From assembly GCF_013364215.1 (NCBI RefSeq), contig NZ_CP054923.1, positions 1,116,001 through 1,180,000 on the forward strand: DNA of 64,000 nucleotides, in the 5' to 3' direction. Under the pieces are notes generated by a model. It was not told where the DNA came from. It saw nothing but the letters and a program-made list of their open reading frames with translations, and searched no databases. Positions 27,886 to 37,136 of the stretch are shown in pieces; position 1 is the stretch's first letter; every line of letters starts with the position of its first letter. Source of the stretch: Verrucosispora sp. NA02020 (GTDB lineage: Bacteria > Actinomycetota > Actinomycetes > Mycobacteriales > Micromonosporaceae). Position numbers and translations under genes: made by a program.

Positions 27886-28191
27886 ATGCCGATGCTTAAG
27901 GGCGCTGACGCCTTCTCGGCTCACCCGAGTGGCGACGTGAACGTCGGAGCCCCTGACGCCCTGGTCGCCCAGCTTCGCACGGTCGCCCTCGCTTTGGGGA
28001 AGAGCGCCGCCGAGTTGACCACGGCCGCCGACTCGGCTGGCCACAGCGACGCAGCGAATGCTCTTTGTCGGGCGGCGGCCAGCCAAGTCGATTCGGCGCA
28101 GGCCCTCGCCGTAGCGGTGCAAGGACTTCAGACGCCCCGGGTGTTGCGGGGTAGGCGGTCGGCCCTCGGCAACCGGGTTAGCTCCGACTAA
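27886..28191 (+). CDS. Hypothetical small protein
   Basis: This is a 101-codon frame from the ATG at 27886 (a second ATG follows at 27892). The sequence is Ala-rich and probably helical, with A-L-V-A-Q-L-R-T-V-A-L-A-L-G and S-A-A-E-L-T-T-A-A, similar in texture to small actinobacterial antigen-like helical proteins. No clear ribosome-binding site is visible and it slightly overlaps the next minus-strand gene end. It could be spurious. Confidence 0.35.
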   Translation: MPMLKGADAFSAHPSGDVNVGAPDALVAQLRTVALALGKSAAELTTAADSAGHSDAANALCRAAASQVDSAQALAVAVQGLQTPRVLRGRRSALGNRVSSD

Positions 28192-28720
28192 TCAGTACGG
28201 CGTGCAGCCCCGCTAGTCCGATCACCGCACCGAAGATACCCAGGGCAAAACTAATCGCGGTCACCTGGTCCGTTATGAACCCGCGCCAGTAGTATCCCTT
28301 GCTGGCAGCACCCGTGTACCAGTACATGAAGGCCACTGCCACGTACGCGGGGAGTGACAGTGTGATTGCCAGTCCAATTCGCTGGCTGACGAATTGTGCG
28401 ACGGCGTCCTTGGTTTGGCCGCGCAAAAGGCGGCCAGCCGAGGGCCGAACCGTGCCGAAGCTAGCCCTGGTTTCGTGCCCGGTGGCGAGGCACGCTCGGT
28501 CCCTCTTTTCAATATCCACAACGCTAGCACCACCAACCCTGGCCGTGCCGGAGAAGGCGACATCAACATTCGCCCGGCCGCCTGACGCCGAGCCAGGAGC
28601 GGATGTCGTGGAAGGCATCCGCTGCGCACGCGGGCTCACTCTTCTCGACTCCCTCTCTACCGCAGCGCGCACCCTACGAAGCTCGGCTTGCGCCCTGCCA
28701 GCGCCAGACGACGTACTCAT
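28178..28720 (-). CDS. Hypothetical two-segment membrane protein
   Basis: This 180-residue protein has a polar, basic N-terminal half of about 110 residues. Two hydrophobic segments follow, L-S-L-P-A-Y-V-A-V-A-F-M-Y-W-Y and I-S-F-A-L-G-I-F-G-A-V-I-G-L-A-G-L, joined by a short aromatic loop. The arrangement fits a cytoplasmic domain anchored by a membrane hairpin. I do not recognise the family. Confidence 0.5.
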   Translation of the reverse strand: MSTSSGAGRAQAELRRVRAAVERESRRVSPRAQRMPSTTSAPGSASGGRANVDVAFSGTARVGGASVVDIEKRDRACLATGHETRASFGTVRPSAGRLLRGQTKDAVAQFVSQRIGLAITLSLPAYVAVAFMYWYTGAASKGYYWRGFITDQVTAISFALGIFGAVIGLAGLHAVLISRS

Positions 28721-28800
28721 GGCATCACTCCCGTCATAGGGATGTTTGCCAACACCATCTGCGATGGTGCAGGCACCCTTAGTAGGATGGCCTGTGAGGC

Positions 28801-28833
28801 CTCGGTTCCCGCACCCGGGGTGCGGGAACCGAG
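28801..28833 (-). terminator. Perfect 16-bp hairpin at the end of the integrase remnant
   Basis: CTCGGTTCCCGCACCC pairs exactly with its complement around a single G, so the real loop forms within the CCC-G-GGG. It lies immediately after the L-T-G-I-G-L end expected for the integrase read on the minus strand. It was probably that gene's terminator. Confidence 0.7.
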
Positions 28834-29485
28834 ACCGATACCAGTCAGCGCACTGGATGTCACCCGGGCGATGTCCTTGATGGAGCTAGCGAGCGTGGGA
28901 GAGTCGTCTTTCCATCCGCCGTGCCAGCCAATCCGGATCTGATCGTGCCCGGCGCGGCATGCCTTGGTGGCGAACCCGCGCCGCAGCGGATGACCCGCAT
29001 ACGCAGACGCGGTGTCGACCCTGGCGGCAAGCGGGGTCCGCTGCACGACGATGGCGACAGTCTGGGAGCTGATCCGGCCGTCAGTCGTAGCGCGCCCGTG
29101 CGGGGCACGACCGAGCTGGCCGTGCTTGTCGATCCGCCGGAACAGGGCACCGCTGGCGACACCGCGCTCCGCGAGGGCGGCGAGCCAGGCCCGCACGGTG
29201 TGGACCTTGTGGATGTAGGTGTTGGTGCCGTACGGCACGTCCCGCGCCGCTTCGGTAGCGAGCCTGGCCCGCGCCGGTCGAGCGGTGGGCGACCGCGACG
29301 GCGGTCAGGGCACGGTTGATGGTGGCGGGTGCTTTGCCTTTGTCGGCGAGGGGGTTGACGTATTCGGTGTCCACAACGTGCAGTCGCCCGTACTGATGCA
29401 GCAGAGCGGCGATCGCCTCAGCGTTGAGTCCGTCGTTGATCGGCTACTGGCCGGTGGGAGTGAGGTTGGCGGGAATCATGCGCCG
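28834..29485 (-). pseudogene. Decayed tyrosine recombinase (phage-type integrase)
   Basis: Fragments read in more than one minus-strand frame. A-P-A-T-I-N-R-A-L-T-A-V-A-V-A-H near 29270-29330 is the core-binding region. P-L-R-R-G-F-A-T-K-A near 28970 corresponds to the HxLR-G-F catalytic block, and G-W-K-D-D-S-P near 28910 precedes the end at L-T-G-I-G-L. An in-frame TAG near 29447 and a frameshift near 29260 disable it. It is unrelated in sequence to the intact integrase at 30901. Confidence 0.65.
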
Positions 29486-29649
29486 TGCTCCGACCCGAGC
29501 GAGGAAGCAGCGGAGGCCGCCGCAGTACGCGCGGAGGGTGAGTCGGCCTTGGCGCGGCGGAGCCGGTTCAGTGCGGACGCGGACGGCTAGTTGAAGGCTT
29601 GGGAGGCGGTGGGCACGAGGGCGCCCAGGTCGCTCACCCGGGACGGATT

Positions 29650-29684
29650 CTCATTCACGAGCAGTGAGGATTATCGTGAATGAG
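29650..29684. promoter_or_regulatory. 11-bp perfect inverted repeat, operator-like
   Basis: CTCATTCACGA (29650-29660) and TCGTGAATGAG (29674-29684) are exact complements separated by 13 bp. They lie in the 315-bp gene-free spacer 116 nt before the deoxyribosyltransferase-like gene. There is no GC-rich stem or tail, so an operator for a dimeric regulator is likelier than a terminator. The regulator is unknown. Confidence 0.5.
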
Positions 29685-29799
29685 GGTTCGTTGGTGGCGA
29701 CACGCTGGACATGCCCGACTCCCTCTCGGAAGGACGGCTTCGCCGGATACGGTCCCTACGGTCGCCCGCCTCCCCGCCCTAACCGAGAGGACGAACCCG

Positions 29800-30333
29800 A
29801 TGAGCACCTTCGAGGGCATCCGTGTCTACGCCGCCGGAAAGATCACCCAGAACGGCTGGCGACACAGCCTGTTCCCGATCTTCGACGACGCCGACACCAC
29901 CAACCCCGACCGGCAGCCGTGGCCGGAAGAGGTCCGCATTCCCGCTCTGCCGGGCGCGGTCTACGTCGGCCCGCATTTCATGAGTGATGATCACGGCTGC
30001 TACCACGGGGAGAATATGCACGGGGTCGCCGCTGGCGAGCACGCCTGCGGCGGCGCCTATCCGGGCCTTTCCCGGCCGGAGGTCGCGCAGCGGTGCCTCG
30101 CCGCGATCCGACTATCCACCCACGTGTTCGCCTGGCTGGACGACCCGACGTGCCATGGCAGCCTGGTCGAGATCGGATACGCGCGGGCACTGGGCAAGCA
30201 GGTGTTCGTGTACACCAAGGCCGGGCAGAAGGATCTGGCAGACCTGTGGTTCGCAAAGCAGATCGCCAATGCTCACGCCGAGGCGGCCACGGCCGAGGGG
30301 GCGTTGGCGGACTTCCGGCTGCGGGTCAGCTGA
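29800..30333 (+). CDS. Nucleoside 2-deoxyribosyltransferase-like protein
   Basis: This 177-residue cytosolic protein starts at the ATG at 29800, with GAGAGG 9 nt upstream. It begins I-R-V-Y-A-A-G-K-I and has the C-terminal block C-H-G-S-L-V-E-I-G-Y-A-R-A-L-G-K-Q-V-F-V-Y. There the Glu of xxxEIGYA corresponds to the catalytic Glu of the deoxyribosyltransferase/TIR-like fold. Members exchange or remove nucleobases from deoxynucleosides, and related folds cleave nucleotides in phage defence. The substrate is unknown here. It stands alone next to integrase remnants. Confidence 0.7.
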   Translation: MSTFEGIRVYAAGKITQNGWRHSLFPIFDDADTTNPDRQPWPEEVRIPALPGAVYVGPHFMSDDHGCYHGENMHGVAAGEHACGGAYPGLSRPEVAQRCLAAIRLSTHVFAWLDDPTCHGSLVEIGYARALGKQVFVYTKAGQKDLADLWFAKQIANAHAEAATAEGALADFRLRVS

Positions 30334-30900
30334 TCTCGGGCACGGCCAGCCCGGAGGGTTGCCTCGGTTCCCTCCGGCTGACGTCCTCGTCGTTGTCCGG
30401 ATCGCGTTGATCGCTGTGTGTCGCGGCGATGATCGCTCGTGCCCTACGTAGCGCTTCCACGTTGCCGACCCGACACCACGGCCATTGACGTCCCGGTCCA
30501 GCTTGGTGGCCACCGGCAGGAGCAACTCCCGGATGATCTGTGCGTTCCGGGCGCGGGTGCGGTTGGACGACATCAGCCGGTGCACGCAGCTGACGAAGTC
30601 GAGCACCAACTACCGGCTCTCGCCCGCCGTAGGCCGCTGACAAGCCGGATAAATTGGTTAATAGCCGATGTCAGGGGTTGATCGCCATTCTCGCCCTTTA
30701 GGCGAGGGCTGATCTCGGCGCTGCCAGTACAACAGACGTGGCCCGCGTGGATCATCCACCGTGCGAATGAGGATGTCGGCAGATGCTACGCGGACTCCGT
30801 CTGACCCGTTACGTGCACCGCCCACAAGCGGCGAGCGCGCTATCCGTCGGGGATCTCGGTGAGTGAGTTTCAGCGGCGGACGGCGCTGCCAATGACCGCG
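30334..30900. other. Spacer with no supported gene
   Basis: About 570 bp lie before the 3' end of the integrase gene. Minus-strand frames around 30340-30640 contain a plausible helical stretch (I-I-R-E-L-L-L-P-V-A-T-K-L-D) but no start signal, and the frames run into the neighbouring gene. I looked for a tRNA or attachment-site core beside the integrase and found none. Confidence 0.4.
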
Positions 30901-32427
30901 TCACGCGGCGGAACGGCGTCCGCCCTCCGCCTCAAGGTCCCCGCCGCGTGGGCGTCGGCGGGGGATGAGTTTGGTGGTGGCTTCGGCGGTGGAGTGTTTG
31001 AGTTCCTGGAGCACGCTGGTGTAGGTGTCGGCGGTCAGTTTGTAGCTGGCGTGTCCGAGGGTGTCTTGGATCTCCTTGATGCCGGCTCCGGCGGCGAGCA
31101 TCAGGGTGGCGGCGGTGTGTCGCAGGTCGTGGAACCGGATGGGTGGGAGTCCGGCGCGGGTGACGTGCCGGTCGAAGCGGGTCGTGATCAGTTCGGGGTG
31201 CCATGGGCGTCCGTCGCGGCGGACGAAGAAGACGTCGCTGTGATGCCACCGGTCTCCGGCGGAGAGTTTCCAGGCGGCGCGCCGGGCGAGGTACTCGCGT
31301 AGCCCCGCCACCGTCTCCTTGGCCAGCGGCACCACCCGGTCACCCGCGGCGGATTTCACCGCCTTCTCGATGACCTTGTAGCCGACGCTGGTGCGTTGGT
31401 CGACGATGGTCAACTCGTTGGCGGTCAGGTCGACGTCGTAGTCGTGGAGTCCGGCGAGTTCCCCGCGGCGGGGTCCGCAGTGCACGGCGAGGTCGAACAG
31501 GGCGGACAGTTCCAGGTCGTGGGCGTCGACGTAGTCGAGGAACTCGCCGACCTGCTGCGGGGTCCACACCATCACCGGGCTGGGACGTCGGCCGGTGTGA
31601 CGCCACCGGTTGACCGCGGAGGCGGCCCAGAGTCGCGGCTTGGGTGGGGCCCCGGAGCGCAGGATCACCGACTCCGCCGGGTTGTGGTCGACGAGCCTGT
31701 GCCGGTACAGGCGACGGGCGTCGTTAAGTGCCTTGCGGAGGGTGGCCAGGATGCGGTGCATGCTCGCCGGTCCGACCGTCCGCACTCCCTTGACGCTGTC
31801 ACGCACGGACTGCTGTTCGCTTCGGCGGGCGGTGAGGATCTCGGCGTTGCGGGCCTCGATGCCGGCGAACACCGACTGGATGTGCCCGGCGGTGAGGGTG
31901 TGCAGCGGTACGTCGCCGAGCTTAGGGATCCAGTACTTGTTGATGTGATCGCGGTAGCTGCGCAGGGTGGCCGGTGCGAGGCCGGTGACGTCGGTGATCC
32001 AGGTGGTGAGGTAGACGCCGAGGGTCAACGGCGCACCGGCATCGACGGTGGGCGCGCCCGCGCCGCCGCTTGCTGGGGTGGTGTGGAGGTCGCGGGCGAG
32101 GGTGTCGCGGTCGGGTAGCGGTTCACCGTGCCGGAGGCGGTGCAGCAGGTCGGCGACGTGACGGCGCAGGAGTCTGTCGGTGCCGCCGAGGTCGAGCAGC
32201 GCCTGCGCGCGGTCGCGTTCGGTGGCGGCGGCGTCGCGGGTGTCGAACCCGGCACGCCGCAGTTGCCGTCTGGCCCCGGTGGCGTCGGGTGGGAGTTCGA
32301 GTTGGTACGCCCACATGCCGTGGTGGGGGTTCCATCCGTTGCCGCGGCGCAGCCTGGGGCACTTCACGCCGAGGCGTTTGCCGTTGTGGCGGCAGCCGCA
32401 GCGTTTGGTGATGGATCCATCGGCCAT
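30901..32427 (-). CDS. Tyrosine-type site-specific integrase
   Basis: This 508-residue integrase is of the actinomycete integrative-element type. The N-terminus has a Cys-containing arm domain (I-T-K-R-C-G-C-R, then K-C-P-R-L-R). The core-binding domain is near residues 150-310. The catalytic residues are visible as G-P-R-R-G-E-L (Arg), F-H-D-L-R-H-T (His, Arg), L-G-H-A-S (His) and T-A-D-T-Y-T (Tyr). I prefer the ATG at 32427, which has AAGGAGA upstream, over the GTG at 32499. It is followed on the same strand side by an excisionase gene, the usual int-xis pairing. It looks intact. Confidence 0.92.
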   Translation of the reverse strand: MADGSITKRCGCRHNGKRLGVKCPRLRRGNGWNPHHGMWAYQLELPPDATGARRQLRRAGFDTRDAAATERDRAQALLDLGGTDRLLRRHVADLLHRLRHGEPLPDRDTLARDLHTTPASGGAGAPTVDAGAPLTLGVYLTTWITDVTGLAPATLRSYRDHINKYWIPKLGDVPLHTLTAGHIQSVFAGIEARNAEILTARRSEQQSVRDSVKGVRTVGPASMHRILATLRKALNDARRLYRHRLVDHNPAESVILRSGAPPKPRLWAASAVNRWRHTGRRPSPVMVWTPQQVGEFLDYVDAHDLELSALFDLAVHCGPRRGELAGLHDYDVDLTANELTIVDQRTSVGYKVIEKAVKSAAGDRVVPLAKETVAGLREYLARRAAWKLSAGDRWHHSDVFFVRRDGRPWHPELITTRFDRHVTRAGLPPIRFHDLRHTAATLMLAAGAGIKEIQDTLGHASYKLTADTYTSVLQELKHSTAEATTKLIPRRRPRGGDLEAEGGRRSAA

Positions 32428-32518
32428 CGGAACAAGGTCTCCTTCGTGCCGATGCCGGGCGGGCATCGGATTGTCGGGTGTCGTTGGATGGTGATCCACG
32501 CTCGGTCGCGGGGACGGG

Positions 32519-32788
32519 TCAAGTCACCTGCGGTGGGCGGTCGAGGTCGGTGGCGGTGAGGACGGCGATGATGGCCGGTACGGACACCCGGTAGCGGGAG
32601 CCGATCCTCATGACCGGTATCGGCAGCCTGTTGGAACGGGCCAGCTCGTAGGCACTACTCCGGGACAGACCGAAGATGGCGCCCGCGGTGGCGACGTCGG
32701 TGGTCGTGCCGAGCGCGCGGACCTTGTCGAGGCTCCACGTGTCACTGCCCGACGCCGCCGTGGCGGTCGAGGTTCGGTCGGATGACAT
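32519..32788 (-). CDS. Excisionase-like helix-turn-helix protein
   Basis: This 89-residue protein starts at 32788, with AAGGAG upstream. It contains a MerR/excisionase-type winged HTH: A-G-A-I-F-G-L-S-R-S-S-A-Y-E-L, then P-V-M-R-I-G-S-R-Y-R-V. It lies directly upstream of the integrase gene. Such proteins bend DNA to direct excision of integrative elements. Confidence 0.88.
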   Translation of the reverse strand: MSSDRTSTATAASGSDTWSLDKVRALGTTTDVATAGAIFGLSRSSAYELARSNRLPIPVMRIGSRYRVSVPAIIAVLTATDLDRPPQVT

Positions 32789-32940
32789 GACGTACTCCTT
32801 GAACGGCGGTTGAGAATCGGAATGACTCGGGGCCGCCCCCAGCACGGGGCGGCCCCGAGAATCTGTGGGGATGCTGCGGAATCGACGTCGTCGGCGCCGG
32901 CCGTGCAACGCCTCCCGCACAGACGAGTGAAGGCGGGTCG

Positions 32941-33396
32941 CTAGTCGGGGGCGTGCCACCGCTGGCGACCGATGTGGGCGGTGCCGTGATCGGTGCGAGG
33001 TCGGCTCGGCCGGGACCAGCCCGGTGCCGGTGCACGGGTGGCGAGGACGCGCCATCCGGCGGCCCGCAGGCTGACTCCGGACTCGCCGTCCTGCGTGTAG
33101 GTGATCAGGCGGCGGTAGCCGAGTGCTCGGGCCGCCCGCCACGCTGCGGCGTAGAGCAGCGAGTTCGCGTTGCGGGTGCCGTCGGTGGCGACCCTGGTCA
33201 CCTCAAGCGTCTGGCCGTCGTCGAGCATCCGCGCCACCGGACGCCCGACGACGGCGACGCCGACCAGGACGCCGTCCTGGTCGGCGGCCCCGATGCTGAA
33301 CTTGTGGCCACGCGGCGGCCGGTGATGCCGATGCCAGTCCTCGACGAATCTGCAGGCTTGGGCGAAGGACACCGGCACCGTTCGTAGGCGGCTCAC
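32941..33396 (-). CDS. XF1762-like small protein of an integrative element
   Basis: This 151-residue protein starts at the GTG at 33396 and overlaps the methyltransferase stop (GTGA). The segments F-V-E-D-W-H-R-H-H-R-P-P-R-G-H-K-F-S-I-G-A and L-E-V-T-R-V-A-T-D-G-T-R-N-A match the XF1762 family. Those proteins have a GNAT-like core and are common in plasmids and integrative elements. The acyl substrate and role are unknown. It is translationally coupled to the upstream methyltransferase. Confidence 0.75.
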   Translation of the reverse strand: MSRLRTVPVSFAQACRFVEDWHRHHRPPRGHKFSIGAADQDGVLVGVAVVGRPVARMLDDGQTLEVTRVATDGTRNANSLLYAAAWRAARALGYRRLITYTQDGESGVSLRAAGWRVLATRAPAPGWSRPSRPRTDHGTAHIGRQRWHAPD

Positions 33397-34568
33397 CCGC
33401 CGTCCTCGCGCGACGAGTCGTGGGGCAGATGCGGGGCGAGTCGGTACAGCGCCTCGTCGTGGAACGCGGGGCTGATGTCGACGCCCAGGTACCGGCGGCC
33501 GAGGTGCAGTGCGGCGAGACCGGTGGTGCCGGCGCCGGAGAACGGGTCCAGGACCACACCGCTGGGCGGGCAGCCGGCCGCGATCGCTCGCAGCAGTAGG
33601 TCGATCGGGAACGGCGCCACATGCGATCCCCGGTAGGGGCGGGTCGCGATCCGCCACACGTCGCCCGGGTTGCGTCCTTTCGGATGGGCGGCGGTGTGGG
33701 CGTGGCCGAGTGGAACGAGGTTTCCCCGCCCGGCCCGAGACTCGACCCGACTCTCCTCCGCGCCGTACTTGGCGGCGCCGTAGGCGGTGGTACCGCGGCG
33801 GCGTGCGGTCGCCCCGATCCCGCCGGTGCGGCCCTTGCGGGACCCGCCGATGATCCGGGTCCCGTCAGCGGCCTGCGGTCTGGCCAGCGGGATCCGAATC
33901 GGGTCGAGGTCGAAGTAGTAGGAGTGGGATCTGGTGAGCAGGAACAGCAGTTCGTAGCTGGCGGACAGGCGGTCGCGGACGGACTCGGGCATCGGGTTGC
34001 TCTTGGCCCAGATGACCGCGTTGCGCAGCCACCACCCGCGCGATTGCAGGGCGAAAGCGACCTGCCAGGGCACCCCGACCAGATTCTTCGGAGGGAGCAT
34101 GTCCTGGACGCGCGGCCTGGCGGGTCGCAACCCGCCGGGTTGCGGCCGGCCTCCCTTCGGTGCGCCGCCTGCGGCGCTGCTGTAGCAGTCGCCGAGGTTG
34201 ACCCAACAGGTCCCTGTCGGCGCGAGGACTCGTTTGGCCTGCTCGAAGACCGCGACGAGGTTGTCGAGGTAGTCGTCCAGGGTGGCTTCGAGTCCGTACT
34301 GCGGGTCGACCCACCGGGCGCGGCAGGCCGGGCAGGTGATGCCGTCGGTGCGGCGGGTCCGGCCGAGCGGGTGCGGGCAGGCCGGGTCTCCGCCGCTCCA
34401 GGCGCCGGTGCCGTAGTCGCGCAACCCCCAGAACGGCGGGCTGGTGACGACGCAGTCGACGCTGGCGTCGGGCATCGCGGCGAGCACCTGGCGGGCGTCT
34501 CCGAGATACAGCTCGACCGGGCCGACGCGCCGATACCGGTAGTCGTCCAGGGTCCTGGGATCGGTCAT
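33393..34568 (-). CDS. Site-specific DNA methyltransferase (N4-cytosine/N6-adenine type)
   Basis: This 391-residue enzyme has the catalytic motif T-S-P-P-F-W-G-L-R-D-Y-G near residue 42, where F replaces the usual Y of TSPPY. The SAM-binding motif D-P-F-S-G-A-G-T-T-G lies near residue 340, in the beta-class order. A CxxC pair at about residues 65-85 may bind zinc. The ATG at 34568 overlaps the stop of the upstream dcm-like gene (ATGA). No restriction enzyme is adjacent, so it probably marks the element's own DNA. Confidence 0.88.
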   Translation of the reverse strand: MTDPRTLDDYRYRRVGPVELYLGDARQVLAAMPDASVDCVVTSPPFWGLRDYGTGAWSGGDPACPHPLGRTRRTDGITCPACRARWVDPQYGLEATLDDYLDNLVAVFEQAKRVLAPTGTCWVNLGDCYSSAAGGAPKGGRPQPGGLRPARPRVQDMLPPKNLVGVPWQVAFALQSRGWWLRNAVIWAKSNPMPESVRDRLSASYELLFLLTRSHSYYFDLDPIRIPLARPQAADGTRIIGGSRKGRTGGIGATARRRGTTAYGAAKYGAEESRVESRAGRGNLVPLGHAHTAAHPKGRNPGDVWRIATRPYRGSHVAPFPIDLLLRAIAAGCPPSGVVLDPFSGAGTTGLAALHLGRRYLGVDISPAFHDEALYRLAPHLPHDSSREDGG

Positions 34569-35864
34569 GCCGGCACCGCCCACCGGTGCGGGCACAGCAG
34601 CAGCCGCAACGCGACGGCTGCCTGTTGAGGGACGACGCCGTTACCGAGGACCCGCAGCGCCGCGGTGCGCGGCACCGCGAGCGTCGGGTCGGTCACATGG
34701 CCCGCATCCAGGCCCATAAGCCATTCCACGAACGGCGGCGCCAGGACCGGTTTGCCGTGCCGTCCCGGTTGGGTCGGCGCCGGCGCCGGACGGCCGAGCA
34801 GCAGCTCCCACCGGGCCACCGCCGCGGCGTACGGACCCCACCGGTCGGCGTCGGGCCGGCCCAGCCCGGCCACGGTGGTGCGTAGGTCCGCTCCACCGTC
34901 ACCGTGCCTGCCGGGCCCGTGCGCGTCGGAGGCACGCGGAGTGGGCAGCGTCCGGACCGGAACCCGCACGGCCGCCGAGGGCAGGGTGAGGTCGCCGTGC
35001 GACCCGCGTTGCCCGGGGCAGCCCTTGACGCCGTCGGTCGCTCTGGGGGTGGGCAGCAGAACCTGCGACAACGGTGGCCGCCACCCGGTACCGGCCCGCC
35101 GGCCGGGGGTGCCGGTGTCGCTGGCTCTCGGCGTCGGCAGCAGCTTCGAGGCGACACCGGAGAGAGACGGCCGGCGGGCCGCCCCCGCCGAGAGGGACAT
35201 GTTCGACCCGTAGGCCACCGCGGTCGGTGTCGGTAGCAGGCCGTGGCGGGTGCCGGTCGGCTCCACCAGGTCCGGCAGACCATAGGGGTGGCCGGGGCCC
35301 TTACCGTCACGGGCGCAGGGTGTCGGCAACGTCGGCACCCCCTCCCACTGGCGGGGCGGGAGTGGCCAGCAGGAACAGCCGGTCGCGTCGGTGAGCGGCA
35401 CCGACGTCGGATGCGCGTAGGCATAGCCAGCTCGTGTCGTACCCGATCGTGGCCAGGTCACGGTGGACGACGTCGAGTCCTCGCCGCAGGAGGGCGGCGA
35501 CGTTCTCCACGAACAGCAGCCGGGGTCGAAGGACGCGAACGGCGTCGGCGACGTGGTTCCAGACGCTGGAGTGTGCGCCGGTGATGCCGGCGCGGCGGCC
35601 GGCGTTGCTGATGTCCTGGCAGGGGAAACCGGCGGTGACGATGTCGACCGGCGGGACCCGCGTCCAGTCGACGGTGCCGATGTCGCCGAGGTTGGCGACC
35701 CCGGGCAAGTGATGGGCCAGGACGGTGGCGGCGTGCCGGTCGGTTTCGGCGTACCAGGTGAGTCGGCCGCCGAGCACCAGCTCGACGGCCAGGTCGAGAC
35801 CGCCGTACCCGCTGCAGAGCGAGCCGATGCGCGGTCCGGCGTGGGGGGCGGGAAGGTCACTCAC
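34565..35864 (-). pseudogene. DNA (cytosine-5) methyltransferase with single frameshift
   Basis: The gene begins at the GTG at 35864 with GGGAGG upstream. The N-terminal half has I-G-S-L-C-S-G-Y-G-G-L-D (SAM site), the catalytic G-F-P-C-Q-D-I-S and F-V-E-N-V-A, and runs out of frame at 35307. The C-terminal half continues in another frame with three L-P-T-P-R-A-(S/T)-D repeats. It ends with the family signature L-R-V-L-G-N-G-V-V-P-Q-Q-A-A. The frames join if one G is removed from the five-G run (plus-strand C5 at 35338-35342). This is either a mutation, a phase-variable switch or a sequencing error. Confidence 0.8.
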
Positions 35865-36271
35865 GCCACCTCCCGCGTCGGTGATTCCGGTCGGTCGGAT
35901 CCGGTCGGCGCGGGTGGGACTTCTGTATCCGGGTGGGGGCAGGTCCACAGCCCGCAACCCGACGTTTCGTCGTCGACTGGATGAGGTCGTAGCCGCACCT
36001 GGTCGAGTGGGATGCGCTGCCGATGCAGGAAGAACCGCCCGCGGAGCGGCTGCCTGACGGCGTTGGCGAGGGCGGAGTCGTTGCGGATCGCGTGATCGAA
36101 CGCGACGACGGCCGCCCTTGGCGCGGGGTTCTCGAATCTGAGCCGTGCCGATTCAGCGTCGGTGTTGAGCGGGCAGGCTACTCGGAATAGCGGACGTGCG
36201 TTCTGGCGTGGGCGTTGGTCATGGCGCTGGTGCGGCTGGGTTAGCTCTCGATCTATGGAAAGCAAGGTGAC
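35861..36271 (-). CDS. Hypothetical integrative-element protein, start uncertain
   Basis: The frame ends at 35861, overlapping the dcm-like GTG (GTGA), which argues that it is translated. Recognisable protein-like sequence runs F-R-V-A-C-P-L-N-T-D-A-E-S-A-R-L-R-F. A Cys/His-containing tail follows. No ATG or GTG lies at a sensible place in this frame. An ATG at about 36222 in the neighbouring frame (M-T-N-A-H-A-R-T-H) could be the true start if there is another 1-nt indel near 36190. The family is unknown. Confidence 0.35.
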   Translation of the reverse strand, partial: VTLLSIDRELTQPHQRHDQRPRQNARPLFRVACPLNTDAESARLRFENPAPRAAVVAFDHAIRNDSALANAVRQPLRGRFFLHRQRIPLDQVRLRPHPVDDETSGCGLWTCPHPDTEVPPAPTGSDRPESPTREVA

Positions 36272-37136
36272 CTCTTCGCTGGTGCTGTTCTGGGTGAGGA
36301 CGGGCGTGTTCGGGCATGCGTGCTCCTTCCGGGTTTTCGCGGGTGATTGAGGCCTGCCTGGTGGCGGACTCGATGACAGGACAGAGTTCATCGTTGGGCG
36401 GAGGGCCCTGATAGCCGGACGATCCGATGGAGGCCTGAGAGCAAGCGGACCGCGGGCGTCGGGCTGGCTCGTCCCGACTGGGAGACTCACCCGCTGAGTT
36501 CAGACGTTCCGCGCACGGTCGGGCGGTGGGTACGCCGGAGTTGATCCGGCTCGACACAGAGGCAATCGAGTGCGGGCTGAACCGCAATCACGGTTCCGGG
36601 TGGCTGGTGGAGTTCGCCGATACCGAAGCGACGCACTATCTGCGGCTGGTCCTCGTACACGGGGCGGTGCACCAGCCTGCGATCTCGCCGCACTGGCGGT
36701 TCATCCTGTTGCTGACGGTGCGAGCGGCCAGCAAGGCCTTGCCCTGCTAGATGTCTTGCGCACTCCGCTCAAGGGCTGGCCCGAGACGCTGGACGCGGCC
36801 ACGAAGACGGAGATCGCTCACCGGCTAGAGCGTGAAGGTCGGCTGACGCAAGCGCAGTGGGCTGACCTCAACCCCTGCCCTACGTCAACATCCTCATGGT
36901 CTAGGACGTCCTTGCCGTCGACGGCTGGCCCTTCGTGCCGACCAGCGTGGGCTGACCTCGCTGGTTGAACCCACGGCGTCTCGAATGGTGGTCACCTTGA
37001 TGTGGGCAGCCGGTTGATGTTGGCGACCCGCTCGCGGGAGCACTGGCAGAGAGGCGACAGGGCGCGGGGGCGGCCGGGTGGGAGTTGACACTGTGAAACA
37101 CGCTAGCGTGACGGGAGTGCAACGGAAGGTGATCTT
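36272..37136. other. Spacer with degenerate coding-like scraps
   Basis: A minus-strand ATG near 36319, with AAGGAG upstream, opens a frame of only about 32 codons. On the plus strand, frames from 36526 (74 codons) and 36744-36880 (containing P-E-T-L-D-A-A-T-K-T-E-I-A-H-R-L) look like two pieces of one decayed gene of unknown family. The last 150 bp before 37137 probably hold the promoter of the effector/NLR pair. Nothing else is supported. Confidence 0.35.

Noticed and set aside
27757..28122. Minus-strand frame opposite 27886-28191
   Set aside because: No hydrophobic core, motif or ribosome-binding site. The plus-strand alternative is better, though itself weak.
30112..30609. Possible minus-strand regulator gene in the 30.3-30.9 kb spacer
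   Set aside because: It overlaps the deoxyribosyltransferase-like gene and has no recognisable domain or start signal.
30334..30900. tRNA or attachment-site core next to the integrase
   Set aside because: No T-loop consensus, acceptor pairing or repeated att core could be found by eye.
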